The notes beneath the pieces were generated by a model. The model was not told where the DNA came from. It made no database searches and was given only the letters and a program-made list of their open reading frames with translations. A stretch of DNA of 62,796 nt from QAMH01 sp900556425 (GTDB taxonomy: Bacteria > Actinomycetota > Coriobacteriia > Coriobacteriales > QAMH01): positions 1-62,796 of the forward strand of contig CABRZR010000013.1 of the NCBI GenBank assembly GCA_902475535.1, given 5' to 3'. A program made the position numbers and the translations under genes. The number at the start of each line of letters is the position of its first letter. The first letter of the stretch is position 1. Below, piece after piece: positions 8,718 through 16,884 of this stretch.

Positions 8718-10178
8718 ATGGATTCCAATTCGCAAGGTCCCAAGGGCAAAGCCGTCACCGACGTGAAGGCACCTGCCCAGGGCAGGGCTCCCGCAAAGGG
8801 ACGCTCGGTTACGAGCCAAGTATCGCTTTTCGAAAGGGTGCCCGATTGGGCGCGTCTTTCCTGGCCGGACATCGCGGCCATCCTCTCCGGAGTGGTCTCG
8901 AGCCTCTCCAAGCTCATGGGCGGCGGCATCGTCGCCTTCTACGCGGGCTGTCAGCTCGGTGGCGTCACCGTTGCCATCACGTTCGCGCTTTCCTTCGTGC
9001 TCACATACTTCGTCGGCAAGATCTGCTTTCGCGAAGGTCTTCCCAACAACGTCGTCTCCCGCTACTACATCTTCGGCAAGAACGGCTCCGCCGTCGGCTC
9101 GCTCATCTGGATATTCGTCTTGGTGGGCGTCTTGGCCGTGGGCACCGTGCAGTTGGGTAACGCCATCCTGTTCGCCTTTGGCTGGGAGGGCGAATTCGCC
9201 CGCTGGGCCCTCTTCATCGGCATCTCGTGCGTCTGGGTGCTCATGGCGCTGTTCGGCACCAAGGTCATCGCCCGCATGAACGCCGTATTCGTCGTCGCGC
9301 TCTTCTGCGTCATGGGCTATGTGGTCTACCTCATCGCCGCTGACGGTCAGCTCGTCGATGCCGCAACCCACGGCATCATGATCCCCGGAGTGGAGCCCCT
9401 CGAGGGCTTTGCCTACTCCGTCAACTACGCCATCATGACAAGCGGCTTGCTCGCTTTGTTCGCGGCGGACTTCACGCGCTTCGCCAAGAAGGAGCGCGAT
9501 CTCGTGCCCATCTCCCTTACGGGCAGCATATTTGCCATCGTCACGTACATTTTCGGCGCGCTCATCGTCTACTACGGCTTCGAGCAGTCGTTCGCATATT
9601 TCAGCGCCCAGGGCATGGACGCGACGCTGGCCGCCAACGCGGCGGTCACCAATCCTGGCGTCTCGCTCGTACTTGCCTCCGGTGGCATCGGCCTTGCCAT
9701 CATCTGCCTGTCGCAGATGAAGGTGGAGACCTCCAACTCGATTGGTGGCGCCAACGCCGTATCCAATCTTTTCGACTCGCTCTTTGGCAGAAAACTCGCT
9801 TGGCCCGTGGCCGTCATCATCGCCAACGCCATTGGCCTTGCCTTCATATTGGGAAACATCCTCGACCAGGTCAACGCCTTCATGAGCTACGGATCGATTC
9901 TCACGAGCTCGTGGTGCATCCTGCTCATCACCGATTACTACATCGTACGCGGCAAGATGGGCATCGGGGCGCAGAGCATCGACTTGGGCGCCCGGGAGCG
10001 CACGGTCAACTGGCGTGGCGTGGGAACGCTCATCGTCGTCTCGGTCGTGGCGAGCGTGCTGTATGCCACGAACATCCTGCAGATACCGTTCTTGCTGGTG
10101 GCACCCGCGTCCATGATCATCTACATCTTGGTGAGCTGGCTTCTGCGCGACAAAGTGCGCTCGGGCAAGGTGGCGTGA
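8718..10178 (+). CDS. NCS1-family permease (cytosine/purine type)
   Basis: 486 residues, about 12 membrane segments, with a hydrophilic N-terminal tail of about 45 residues. The motif Ser-Lys-Leu-Met-Gly-Gly-Gly in the first helix and an Asn-Ile-Leu-Asp-Gln helix later are NCS1-like (CodB relatives). The family moves nucleobases, hydantoins, allantoin and some vitamins with a cation. It follows the GntP-type gene by about 100 bases on the same strand, so it may be part of the molybdoenzyme locus. No nucleobase deaminase or catabolic gene is nearby. The start ATG has only a modest AGAGGTG site. Confidence 0.78.
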   Translation: MDSNSQGPKGKAVTDVKAPAQGRAPAKGRSVTSQVSLFERVPDWARLSWPDIAAILSGVVSSLSKLMGGGIVAFYAGCQLGGVTVAITFALSFVLTYFVGKICFREGLPNNVVSRYYIFGKNGSAVGSLIWIFVLVGVLAVGTVQLGNAILFAFGWEGEFARWALFIGISCVWVLMALFGTKVIARMNAVFVVALFCVMGYVVYLIAADGQLVDAATHGIMIPGVEPLEGFAYSVNYAIMTSGLLALFAADFTRFAKKERDLVPISLTGSIFAIVTYIFGALIVYYGFEQSFAYFSAQGMDATLAANAAVTNPGVSLVLASGGIGLAIICLSQMKVETSNSIGGANAVSNLFDSLFGRKLAWPVAVIIANAIGLAFILGNILDQVNAFMSYGSILTSSWCILLITDYYIVRGKMGIGAQSIDLGARERTVNWRGVGTLIVVSVVASVLYATNILQIPFLLVAPASMIIYILVSWLLRDKVRSGKVA

Positions 10179-10185
10179 GAAGCGG

Positions 10186-11553
10186 TCACGCAGTGGCCAT
10201 CTTGGGCAGGAGCACTCGCTGGCATTCGTGGCAGGTCAATAGGTAGTAGATGCCAAGCAACGCGGCGGTGCCGCCAATGACCGCCGCCACGATCACCATA
10301 TAGGACGAGCTTCCCAGCACCAGGGCGAGAAAGCCCACGAGCGCCAGCCCGAAGCAATCGTGCACCATGGCAAACGCGAACGGCGCCGCGAAGTAGACGC
10401 CCACCTGGGTCCGTATGGCGCCCCGCATCATCTTGGGGTCGCAACCGAGGTCGGCGAGCATCGCGAAACGACTGGCGCTATCGACCGCATCGGCAAGCTG
10501 CTGCAATGCGAGCACCGCGGCCGCAGCCACGAGAAAGGTGACGCCGTAGAAGATCCCGACGTAGCCGATGGGTGCCAGCGCCGCAGCGTTGTCGATGCCC
10601 GTAGGCCCCCTCATTCCCACGCTGAAGGCCAGGCCGGCCACCATCATGCACGTGGCAACGGCAATGAGGACGCACGTGCAGGCCATGGCGTTCGAGCTCG
10701 ACGAGACGCGGCTCTCGACCTGGCGGATGACGAAGAAGCGCAGACCCGAGAGATAGCGGGCGGGCTTGCGTCGGGCGCGGGATGGCCAGGTGGTGGCGAA
10801 GAAGCGAAACAGGACGGCCGTGGCGAGCACGGCAAGGACGCCCAAGGGCAGTATCCAGACGACGAAGAAGACGGGCTGCAGGATGCACGATCCCCACACG
10901 ACGGCCAGCACGACGAAGGCAAAGGCGAGCTGCACGGCCGTTGGCAGACGTCGGATGCCCTTGGGGCAGTCGGGAGTCGAGTTCGCGCGCAGCAGCTCTA
11001 TGAGCGGTCGCCTGCCCACGTCGCGGATGCCGAGGAGCGTCGCCAGGACCATGATCGCGAGAAAGCAGCCCGCGGTCCAGCAAAGGGCGTCAGACGAGAA
11101 CGTGAAGACGAGCTTGTACGGGACGTCGAAGACGAAGGCAGCGACGAAGCCGGAGAGCGGCGATACCACGACCGCTACCAATACGCCGATGACCAGGGCA
11201 AGGAAGCCGACGATGCAGCCCTCGTAGGCGAGGATGCGCGCGATGGACGACGCGGACATGCCCAGGGTCTCGTAGAGCGCGAACTCACGGGAGCGACGGC
11301 GCAGGATGAAGCGGTTCGCATAGACGATGAGGAACGCGAACACGATGACGGAGAACACCGAAAACGCCTGCATGACGCCATTGGCGGAATCGTACACGCC
11401 CCTTTGCTGTTCGCTCAGGTCCAGGGCGAGGAGGTAGTCGGTCGACGCCGTGAACGAATACAGAAGACACGCGGCAAAGGCCAATGTCATGAAGTAGATC
11501 GAGTAATCCCCGAACGAGCGCTTGATGTTTCCCAGGGCAATCTTCGTGTACAC
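10186..11553 (-). CDS. FtsX-like ABC permease (BceB-like), orphan
   Basis: 455 residues with two FtsX-like four-helix groups: residues 15-180, with the RRSREFALYETLGMS coupling motif, and 330-445. Length is below the roughly 650 of BceB proteins because the large extracellular sensor loop between the groups is short. Such permeases normally pair with an ATPase in antimicrobial-peptide sensing or lipid handling. Here no ATPase gene is adjacent on either side. The GTG start is preceded by GGAGGGAG. A palindrome upstream at 11621-11649 could be its operator. Confidence 0.75.
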   Translation of the reverse strand: MYTKIALGNIKRSFGDYSIYFMTLAFAACLLYSFTASTDYLLALDLSEQQRGVYDSANGVMQAFSVFSVIVFAFLIVYANRFILRRRSREFALYETLGMSASSIARILAYEGCIVGFLALVIGVLVAVVVSPLSGFVAAFVFDVPYKLVFTFSSDALCWTAGCFLAIMVLATLLGIRDVGRRPLIELLRANSTPDCPKGIRRLPTAVQLAFAFVVLAVVWGSCILQPVFFVVWILPLGVLAVLATAVLFRFFATTWPSRARRKPARYLSGLRFFVIRQVESRVSSSSNAMACTCVLIAVATCMMVAGLAFSVGMRGPTGIDNAAALAPIGYVGIFYGVTFLVAAAAVLALQQLADAVDSASRFAMLADLGCDPKMMRGAIRTQVGVYFAAPFAFAMVHDCFGLALVGFLALVLGSSSYMVIVAAVIGGTAALLGIYYLLTCHECQRVLLPKMATA

Positions 11554-11620
11554 GGATGCACTCCCTCCTCTTGAGTCATGCCCATCCTAGGGGCTGAGGA
11601 GAGGAGCTGCCATCGGGCAG

Positions 11621-11649
11621 CCTTACCGCATGCGAACACTTTCGTAAGG
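11621..11649. promoter_or_regulatory. Inverted repeat upstream of the FtsX-like gene
   Basis: CCTTAC at 11621-11626 and GTAAGG at 11644-11649 form a perfect 6-bp dyad with 17 bases between. It lies about 70-95 bases upstream of the permease start in the short gap before the pdxR-like gene. It could be a binding site for a response regulator or for an activator of the permease. Confidence 0.35.
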
Positions 11650-11708
11650 TTCGTGTTGACGGAGACCGAATGAGAGATCTGCATGGAACAGTCTTCTCGC
11701 CAGCCACC

Positions 11709-13118
11709 TCACCCTACGCAACTGGCGATGATGCGGGCGGCCTCGCGGGCCGATTCGACGTCCAGCCCGCCGTACTGGATGGCAAAACGCGCATCATCGT
11801 GAGGTGATAGCGGAGCGAGTGCGTAATCGTCCATGGGCGAGAGGCGCACTCCCCGATCGAGTGCGGCGGCGGCGATTCGCCTCTCGTCGGCATTCTCGAT
11901 GGAAAGCACGAAATGCAGCCCCGAGTCGGCCTGTTCGACATGCACGCTATCCGGAGAAGCGAACCGGACCATCTCGTCGATAAAGGCGTCGCGCACGTCA
12001 CGCTGCGCCTTGCGGTAGCGATTCACGTGACGCTCGTAATCGCCCACCTCGATCATGCGCGCGAGTGTGATCTGATCGATGACACTCACGGTGTTCGCGT
12101 AGAAGCCGACGCGTTCATCCCATGCCTCGGCCAGTTTAGGAGGCAGAACCATGAAGGCCATGCGAAGCGCGGGGCCCAAGCTCTTGGAAAACGTGTTGGT
12201 GTATATGACGTGACCTGCCACGTCGATGGATGCGAGGCTTGCCACCGGACGGCCCGCCAGGCGAAACGGCGCATCGTAGTCGTCCTCGACGATGTAGCGT
12301 CCCTCGACCTCGCTCGCCCACGCAAGCAGCTCGTAGCGACGACGTATGCTTGTCACGATACCCGTCGGGAACTGATGCGACGGCATGACGTGAACGAGGC
12401 TTGCATCACTTGCCTGAAGGCCCTCCATGGACATGCCCTCGTCATCGAGCCCGATGGGACATACGGGCAATCCCGCCGACTCGTAGATTTGCACCAGACG
12501 CGGATAGCCGGGATTCTCGAGCGCCACCGAGCCCCTGGGCCGCAGGAGCTGCACGAGTGCGGCATCGAGGAGCTGCGAGCCGGCACCGACGACGATGCGT
12601 TCGGGATCGGCTTCGAGGCCCCGCGTCTCGTGGAGTCTGCGTGCGATGGCGCGACGCAGGCGCAAGGTGCCCTTGGGAGGCTGGGAGCCGTAAAGCTCCT
12701 CGTCAGATTCGGCCGACAGGACACGCCGCAGGGCCCTTCCCCACACGCGCGAGACCACGGCGGGGTCGGCATCGACACGCGAGAGGTCATGGCAAACGTC
12801 AGGATGCGCCTCATCGGAAAGCATGACAAAAGTCGCCGGGGCATTTTTGTCTGGTTTCGAGACATCTGTCACGGCGGATAGTTCAGAGACATAGTATCCG
12901 CTGCGGGGCTTCGTATAGCAGTAACCCTCCGTCACCAGTTGGGCGTAGGCGTTCTCCACGGTGATGAGACTCACGCCGAGATGCTGGGCAAACGTGCGTT
13001 TGGAGGGCAGCTTCTCGTGGGGTGCAAGCGTGCCGGCCTCGATATCGCGTCTAATCGAACGATAGACGAACTCGTAGAGGCTCAGCTCCCCGCGGTTCTC
13101 CAAATCGTAATCCAGCAT
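11709..13118 (-). CDS. pdxR: MocR-type regulator of pyridoxal phosphate synthesis (probable PdxR)
   Basis: 469 residues. A GntR winged helix (residues 10-75; KLPSKRTFAQHLGVS) is fused to an aminotransferase-fold domain with the PLP-binding lysine in NTFSKSLGPALR. Such MocR proteins use PLP as effector. The gene is divergent from pdxS-pdxT, the usual target of PdxR, across an intergenic region with a striking dyad. ATG 13118 has GGAGG nine bases upstream, favouring it over a start 19 codons earlier. The coding region carries a copy of a repeat found elsewhere in the window (12834-12856). Confidence 0.88.
   Translation of the reverse strand: MLDYDLENRGELSLYEFVYRSIRRDIEAGTLAPHEKLPSKRTFAQHLGVSLITVENAYAQLVTEGYCYTKPRSGYYVSELSAVTDVSKPDKNAPATFVMLSDEAHPDVCHDLSRVDADPAVVSRVWGRALRRVLSAESDEELYGSQPPKGTLRLRRAIARRLHETRGLEADPERIVVGAGSQLLDAALVQLLRPRGSVALENPGYPRLVQIYESAGLPVCPIGLDDEGMSMEGLQASDASLVHVMPSHQFPTGIVTSIRRRYELLAWASEVEGRYIVEDDYDAPFRLAGRPVASLASIDVAGHVIYTNTFSKSLGPALRMAFMVLPPKLAEAWDERVGFYANTVSVIDQITLARMIEVGDYERHVNRYRKAQRDVRDAFIDEMVRFASPDSVHVEQADSGLHFVLSIENADERRIAAAALDRGVRLSPMDDYALAPLSPHDDARFAIQYGGLDVESAREAARIIASCVG
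12825..12851. repeat. Palindromic repeat copy inside the pdxR-like gene
   Basis: GACAAAA at 12825-12831 and TTTTGTC at 12845-12851 flank the core CGCCGGGGCA. The stretch 12834-12856 matches 23375-23397 at all but one or two positions. In the protein it encodes part of the linker between the DNA-binding and aminotransferase-like domains, a position that tolerates inserts. Confidence 0.45.
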
Positions 13119-13133
13119 CAGCACCTCCGTGAT

Positions 13134-13213
13134 GGGACAGGTGGACAGGTCATTTGTCTCATTACCGAATGACACCTGTTGCTAATGGGACAAACGACCT
13201 GTCCACTTGTCCC
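13134..13213. promoter_or_regulatory. Probable PdxR operator: two 27-bp inverted arms
   Basis: Arm 1 (13134-13160) begins GGGACAGGTGGACAGGTC. Arm 2 (13187-13213) is its reverse complement with about three mismatches in 27. Each arm is itself dyad-like (GGGACA...TGTCCC) and contains the direct repeat GGACAGGT or its complement. It lies between the divergent pdxR-like gene and pdxS, upstream of a candidate pdxS -10 (TATACA, 13271-13276). This fits activation of pdxST and autorepression. Confidence 0.75.
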
Positions 13214-13343
13214 ACCCGTGCCCGTCTTCTCTGAGCATAATCTGGTCATATCAATTTCGCAAGAAATGGTTATACAAACATGTTCAGATTACGTCTAGGC
13301 TTCGAGCCGTCAATACTCGAATCGACGGACGCGGAGGCAAGAC

Positions 13344-14231
13344 ATGGCAGAGACGACGAGGGAAAAACGCGCCAAGCTTAACCGGGAGCTGGCGCAGATG
13401 CTCAAGGGCGGTGTCATCATGGACGTGACCACCCCCGACCAGGCACGCATCGCCGAGGAGGCGGGCGCGTGCGCGGTCATGGCCCTCGAGCGCATCCCGG
13501 CAGACATACGCGCAGCCGGTGGCGTGAGCCGCATGAGCGACCCGGCGATGATCCGCGGCATCCAGCAGGCCGTGAGTATCCCCGTCATGGCAAAGTGCCG
13601 CATCGGCCACTTCGTCGAAGCCCAGGTGCTCGAGGCCATCGAGATAGACTACATCGACGAGTCCGAGGTGTTGAGCCCGGCCGATGACATCTACCATATC
13701 GACAAGACGGCGTTTTCCGTGCCGTTCGTATGCGGTGCGCGCAACCTCGGCGAGGCACTGCGCCGCATCGCCGAGGGCGCGTCGATGATCCGCACCAAGG
13801 GCGAGCCCGGCACGGGAGACGTCGTGCAGGCGGTGAGCCACATGCGCCTCATCAACGGCGAGATACGTGCGGTGGGCGCCCTGCGCGAAGACGAGCTCTT
13901 CGAGGAGGCGAAGCGCCTGGAGGTCCCCATCGACCTGCTTCGCTACGTACACGAGCACGGCAAACTGCCCGTCGTCAACTTCGCGGCTGGCGGCGTGGCA
14001 ACACCGGCCGACGCGGCGCTCATGATGCAGCTCGGTGCCGAGGGCGTCTTCGTGGGAAGCGGCATCTTCAAGAGCGGCAACCCCGCCGAGCGCGCCCGCG
14101 CCATCGTCGGCGCCGTGACGCGCTACGAGGATCCGGAATACATCGCGCATGTCTCGGAAAACCTCGGCGAGGCCATGGTCGGCATCAACAAGGACGAAAT
14201 CGAGCTGCTCATGGCAGAGCGGGGCATCTAG
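13344..14231 (+). CDS. pdxS: Pyridoxal 5'-phosphate synthase subunit PdxS
   Basis: 295 residues, the normal PdxS length. This TIM-barrel enzyme joins ribose 5-phosphate, glyceraldehyde 3-phosphate and ammonia to make PLP. Characteristic segments are GGVIMDVTTPDQARIAEEAG at the N-terminus, MAKCRIGHFVEAQ with a catalytic lysine, and the phosphate-binding NFAAGGVATPADAALMMQ. GGAGG lies 7 bases before the ATG. The pdxT GTG overlaps the stop by one base (TAGTG), coupling the ammonia-donating subunit to it. Confidence 0.97.
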   Translation: MAETTREKRAKLNRELAQMLKGGVIMDVTTPDQARIAEEAGACAVMALERIPADIRAAGGVSRMSDPAMIRGIQQAVSIPVMAKCRIGHFVEAQVLEAIEIDYIDESEVLSPADDIYHIDKTAFSVPFVCGARNLGEALRRIAEGASMIRTKGEPGTGDVVQAVSHMRLINGEIRAVGALREDELFEEAKRLEVPIDLLRYVHEHGKLPVVNFAAGGVATPADAALMMQLGAEGVFVGSGIFKSGNPAERARAIVGAVTRYEDPEYIAHVSENLGEAMVGINKDEIELLMAERGI

Positions 14232-14812
14232 TGACCACGGCGATCCTGGCGGTGCAGGGCGCGTTTGCCGAACATGCCGCGATGCTCGACGAGCTTGGCG
14301 AGCCGTGGTTCGAGCTGCGCTGCCTGCGCAACATGAGCCGTCGCTTCGACCGGCTCATCCTGCCCGGGGGCGAGTCCACGGTGCAGGGAAGGCTACTGCG
14401 CGAGGAGGGCATGCTCTCGACGATACGCACGCTCATCGAAAGAGGAATGCCCGTGCTCGGCACCTGCGCGGGGCTCATCCTGCTCGCCGAACGCGTCATC
14501 GACGATGATGACGGCAGTCGCCCGATCAGGCCCGACAGCCACCTGGGGACCATGCGCGTCACGGTCGAGCGAAACGCCTATGGCCGCCAGCTCGCGAGCT
14601 TTCACGCGACAGATGAATTTGCCGGCATCGGTCCGGTGCCCATGAGCTTCATACGGGCACCGCGCATCGTCGAGGTGCGCGAAGGCGCAGTCGAGCTCGC
14701 ACAGGTCGACGGCGACATCGTCGCTGCGCGCGATGGCAACCAAGTCGGCATCGCGTTCCATCCCGAACTCGACGATGACCCGCGCATCCACGAACTCTTC
14801 CTAGCTCTGTAA
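14231..14812 (+). CDS. pdxT: Pyridoxal 5'-phosphate synthase glutaminase subunit PdxT
   Basis: 193 residues starting with GTG. This class I glutaminase has the nucleophile cysteine in GTCAG near residue 78 and the His/Glu pair in AFHPELDDD near residue 177. PGGEST near residue 47 is the oxyanion-loop signature of PdxT. It hydrolyses glutamine and channels ammonia to PdxS. The start overlaps the pdxS stop by one base, and no separate ribosome site is visible, consistent with translational coupling. Confidence 0.96.
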   Translation: MTTAILAVQGAFAEHAAMLDELGEPWFELRCLRNMSRRFDRLILPGGESTVQGRLLREEGMLSTIRTLIERGMPVLGTCAGLILLAERVIDDDDGSRPIRPDSHLGTMRVTVERNAYGRQLASFHATDEFAGIGPVPMSFIRAPRIVEVREGAVELAQVDGDIVAARDGNQVGIAFHPELDDDPRIHELFLAL

Positions 14813-14921
14813 GAGGCATGCAACTTGACCGTCTCTCGCGCCGGCTGGTTTGCGCGGGAAGCTCGGGGTATCATTACGACAATCGTATTCGATTCATCCT
14901 TGTCAAAGTTTGGAGATACCT

Positions 14922-15191
14922 ATGGATGCATGCGAAGTGCAGCTCACGAACGGCGGTTCCTCATTCCAGGAGCTCGTCGATGACATGGCGAAGGACTCCT
15001 ACTGGATTCGCTTCTTCTGCCGGCCCTGCTGCCCCGCTCCAGACCTTGAGGGCGCAATCAAGATGCTCGACAAGCTTGCTGCCGAGGCAAGTGCGAACGA
15101 GGCCTTTGACGACGAGCAAAAACAGCGCATCATCGCACTCATCGAAGAGCGCAAGGCATGGTATCCCGGCTCGGGCCTCTGTAGGCACTAG
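14922..15191 (+). CDS. Small protein of unknown function
   Basis: 89 residues from ATG 14922, with GGAG nine bases upstream. I do not recognise the family. Visible are a Cys-Arg-Pro-Cys-Cys-Pro cluster near residue 30 that could bind metal or be redox-active, a following helix, and a charged C-terminus ending in Cys-Arg-His. It lies between pdxT and an isochorismatase-like gene on the same strand, but a gap of about 100 bases from pdxT suggests its own promoter. Coding potential is supported by the ribosome site and amphipathic helices only. Confidence 0.55.
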   Translation: MDACEVQLTNGGSSFQELVDDMAKDSYWIRFFCRPCCPAPDLEGAIKMLDKLAAEASANEAFDDEQKQRIIALIEERKAWYPGSGLCRH

Positions 15192-15220
15192 ACGCGTCGG
15201 TTCGTGACGTACATACCCTT

Positions 15221-15832
15221 ATGATCAGCTACGAAACAAGCGCCCTGCTCATGATCGACATGCAAAACGGGTTCATCGACCCGTCTTCGTCGCTGTGCGT
15301 CGCCGGGGCACGGGCTACGATACCCGCCTGCGCCCATGCGCTTGCCACGGCACGCAGCCACGGCATGGCAATCTATCACGTGCGCCGCGCATATGCCTTT
15401 GACGGCTCCGATGTCGAGCCCGTGCGCCGTCGCATTTGGTTGGCCGGTGGGCGGCCCTTATGCCGCGAGGGCTCTGACCCCCACAGCATCGAGGCTCCCG
15501 ACGAGCTCGCACCCCATGAAGGCGAGCGCATCGTTCACAAGCCGCGCTTCTCCGCCTTTTTCGACACGCAGCTCGATGCGATGCTGCGCGAACGCAGCAT
15601 CGACACGGTCGTGCTCGCCGGCACCACCACACCCAATTGCATCCGGACAACCTGCTATGATGCGCTCTCGCTCGGCTACAACGTCGTCGTACTCGAGGAT
15701 GCCACCTCATCACGCACTCCCGCGGTGCAGAAGGCCAACATCGACGACATGGCGTACATCGGCACCACGATCATGAGCTGCGACGAATTTGCCGCCGGGG
15801 CACTTTTGCAGGTCGAGGATCTGACAGATTAG
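15221..15832 (+). CDS. Isochorismatase-family cysteine hydrolase
   Basis: 203 residues. The catalytic triad is readable: Asp in LMIDMQNGF (about residue 13), Lys in VHKPRFSAF (about 108) and Cys in TTTPNCIRTT (about 141). The family includes nicotinamidases, isochorismatases and ureidoacrylate amidohydrolases; the substrate is not determined. No ribosome site is visible before ATG 15221. A TACATA box sits 5 bases upstream, so the transcript may be leaderless. The sequence CGCCGGGGCACTTTTG at 15793-15808 near its end also occurs at 23375-23390. Confidence 0.85.
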   Translation: MISYETSALLMIDMQNGFIDPSSSLCVAGARATIPACAHALATARSHGMAIYHVRRAYAFDGSDVEPVRRRIWLAGGRPLCREGSDPHSIEAPDELAPHEGERIVHKPRFSAFFDTQLDAMLRERSIDTVVLAGTTTPNCIRTTCYDALSLGYNVVVLEDATSSRTPAVQKANIDDMAYIGTTIMSCDEFAAGALLQVEDLTD

Positions 15833-15863
15833 GGCGTCACACCCCATCGCATTTTGCAGAGGT

Positions 15864-15891
15864 TTTACAAACGCCTGATAGACGCTTTACA
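15864..15891 (+). promoter_or_regulatory. Direct repeat TTTACA upstream of pstS
   Basis: TTTACA at 15864-15869 recurs at 15886-15891, exactly 22 bases apart (two helical turns), about 75-100 bases before pstS. Repeats of TT(A/T)ACA type are the binding units of PhoP-like regulators, so this is a candidate phosphate-starvation box. Confidence 0.4.
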
Positions 15892-15965
15892 TGCCGATTC
15901 TATCCTGTGGCCAAAGCTTATCCATGACAAGGAGATAGGCAACGACCACAGGAAAGGATCTAGGT

Positions 15966-16877
15966 ATGACCAAGACAATAGTGCGCGTCGCCCTCACGGC
16001 CATCGCGGCGATGAGCTGCCTCGTAGGGGCGTTCGCCATGATCGGATGCTCGTCGTCGGGCCAGGAATCCGGCGCCCAGAACTCGGCCGGCACCGAGCAG
16101 ATCTCCGTCTACTCGCGCGAGGACGGATCTGGAACGCGCGGAGCCTTCATCGAGCTCTTCGGCTTGGAGGAAAAGGACGCGCAGGGCAACAAGACCGATA
16201 CCACGACCGACAAGGCGGCCATCACCAACTCCACGTCGGTCATGATGACGTCGGTCGCCAACGACCCCAATGGAATCGGCTACATCTCCCTCGGCTCGCT
16301 CAACGACTCCGTCAAGGCCGTCCGTATCGACGGCGTGGAGGCGACGGCTGACAACGTGAAGGGCGGCTCCTACAAGGTCTCGCGTCCCTTCAACATCGTC
16401 CTCAGCGACATGTCCAATGCGGCGGCAAACGACTTCGTCACCTTCGTCATGAGTGCCGACGGGCAGGCCATCGTCGAGGATAACCACTACATCGCCGTCA
16501 GCGACGCCGCCCAGCCCTACCAGAAGGGCGACGTGTCCGGCAAGGTCGTGATCGCGGGATCGTCATCGGTCACGCCGGTGATGGAGAAGCTCGCCGAGGC
16601 CTACGAGTCCGTCAACCCCGCCGTCACCATCGAGGTCCAGCAGTCGGACTCCACGACGGGCGTGAACATGGCCATCGAGGGCACCTGCGACATCGGCATG
16701 GCATCCCGCGAGCTCAAGGATTCCGAAGTTGCCGCAGGCGTCAGGTCCCAGCCCATCGCCCGTGACGGAATCGCCGTGATCGTCGCACCGTCCTCGTCCG
16801 TCGACGAGCTGACCAGCCAGCAGGTCAAGGACATCTTCTCCGGTGCCGCAAAGACCTGGGCCGACGTGATTGGCTAG
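15966..16877 (+). CDS. pstS: Phosphate-binding lipoprotein PstS, domain order swapped
   Basis: 303 residues with a lipoprotein signal (lipobox Met-Ile-Gly-Cys, Cys28). The phosphate-binding motif SREDGSGTR is at residues 50-58 and the GSSSVTPVMEKLAEAY motif is near 198-215. In classical PstS the GSSSVTP half comes first and the REDGSGTR half second, so this protein is circularly permuted; similar permuted forms are known to me from other anaerobes. AAAGGA lies upstream of the ATG. It begins the pstSCAB operon; pstC starts within 10 bases of its stop. Confidence 0.92.
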   Translation: MTKTIVRVALTAIAAMSCLVGAFAMIGCSSSGQESGAQNSAGTEQISVYSREDGSGTRGAFIELFGLEEKDAQGNKTDTTTDKAAITNSTSVMMTSVANDPNGIGYISLGSLNDSVKAVRIDGVEATADNVKGGSYKVSRPFNIVLSDMSNAAANDFVTFVMSADGQAIVEDNHYIAVSDAAQPYQKGDVSGKVVIAGSSSVTPVMEKLAEAYESVNPAVTIEVQQSDSTTGVNMAIEGTCDIGMASRELKDSEVAAGVRSQPIARDGIAVIVAPSSSVDELTSQQVKDIFSGAAKTWADVIG

Positions 16878-16884
16878 CCATCCC

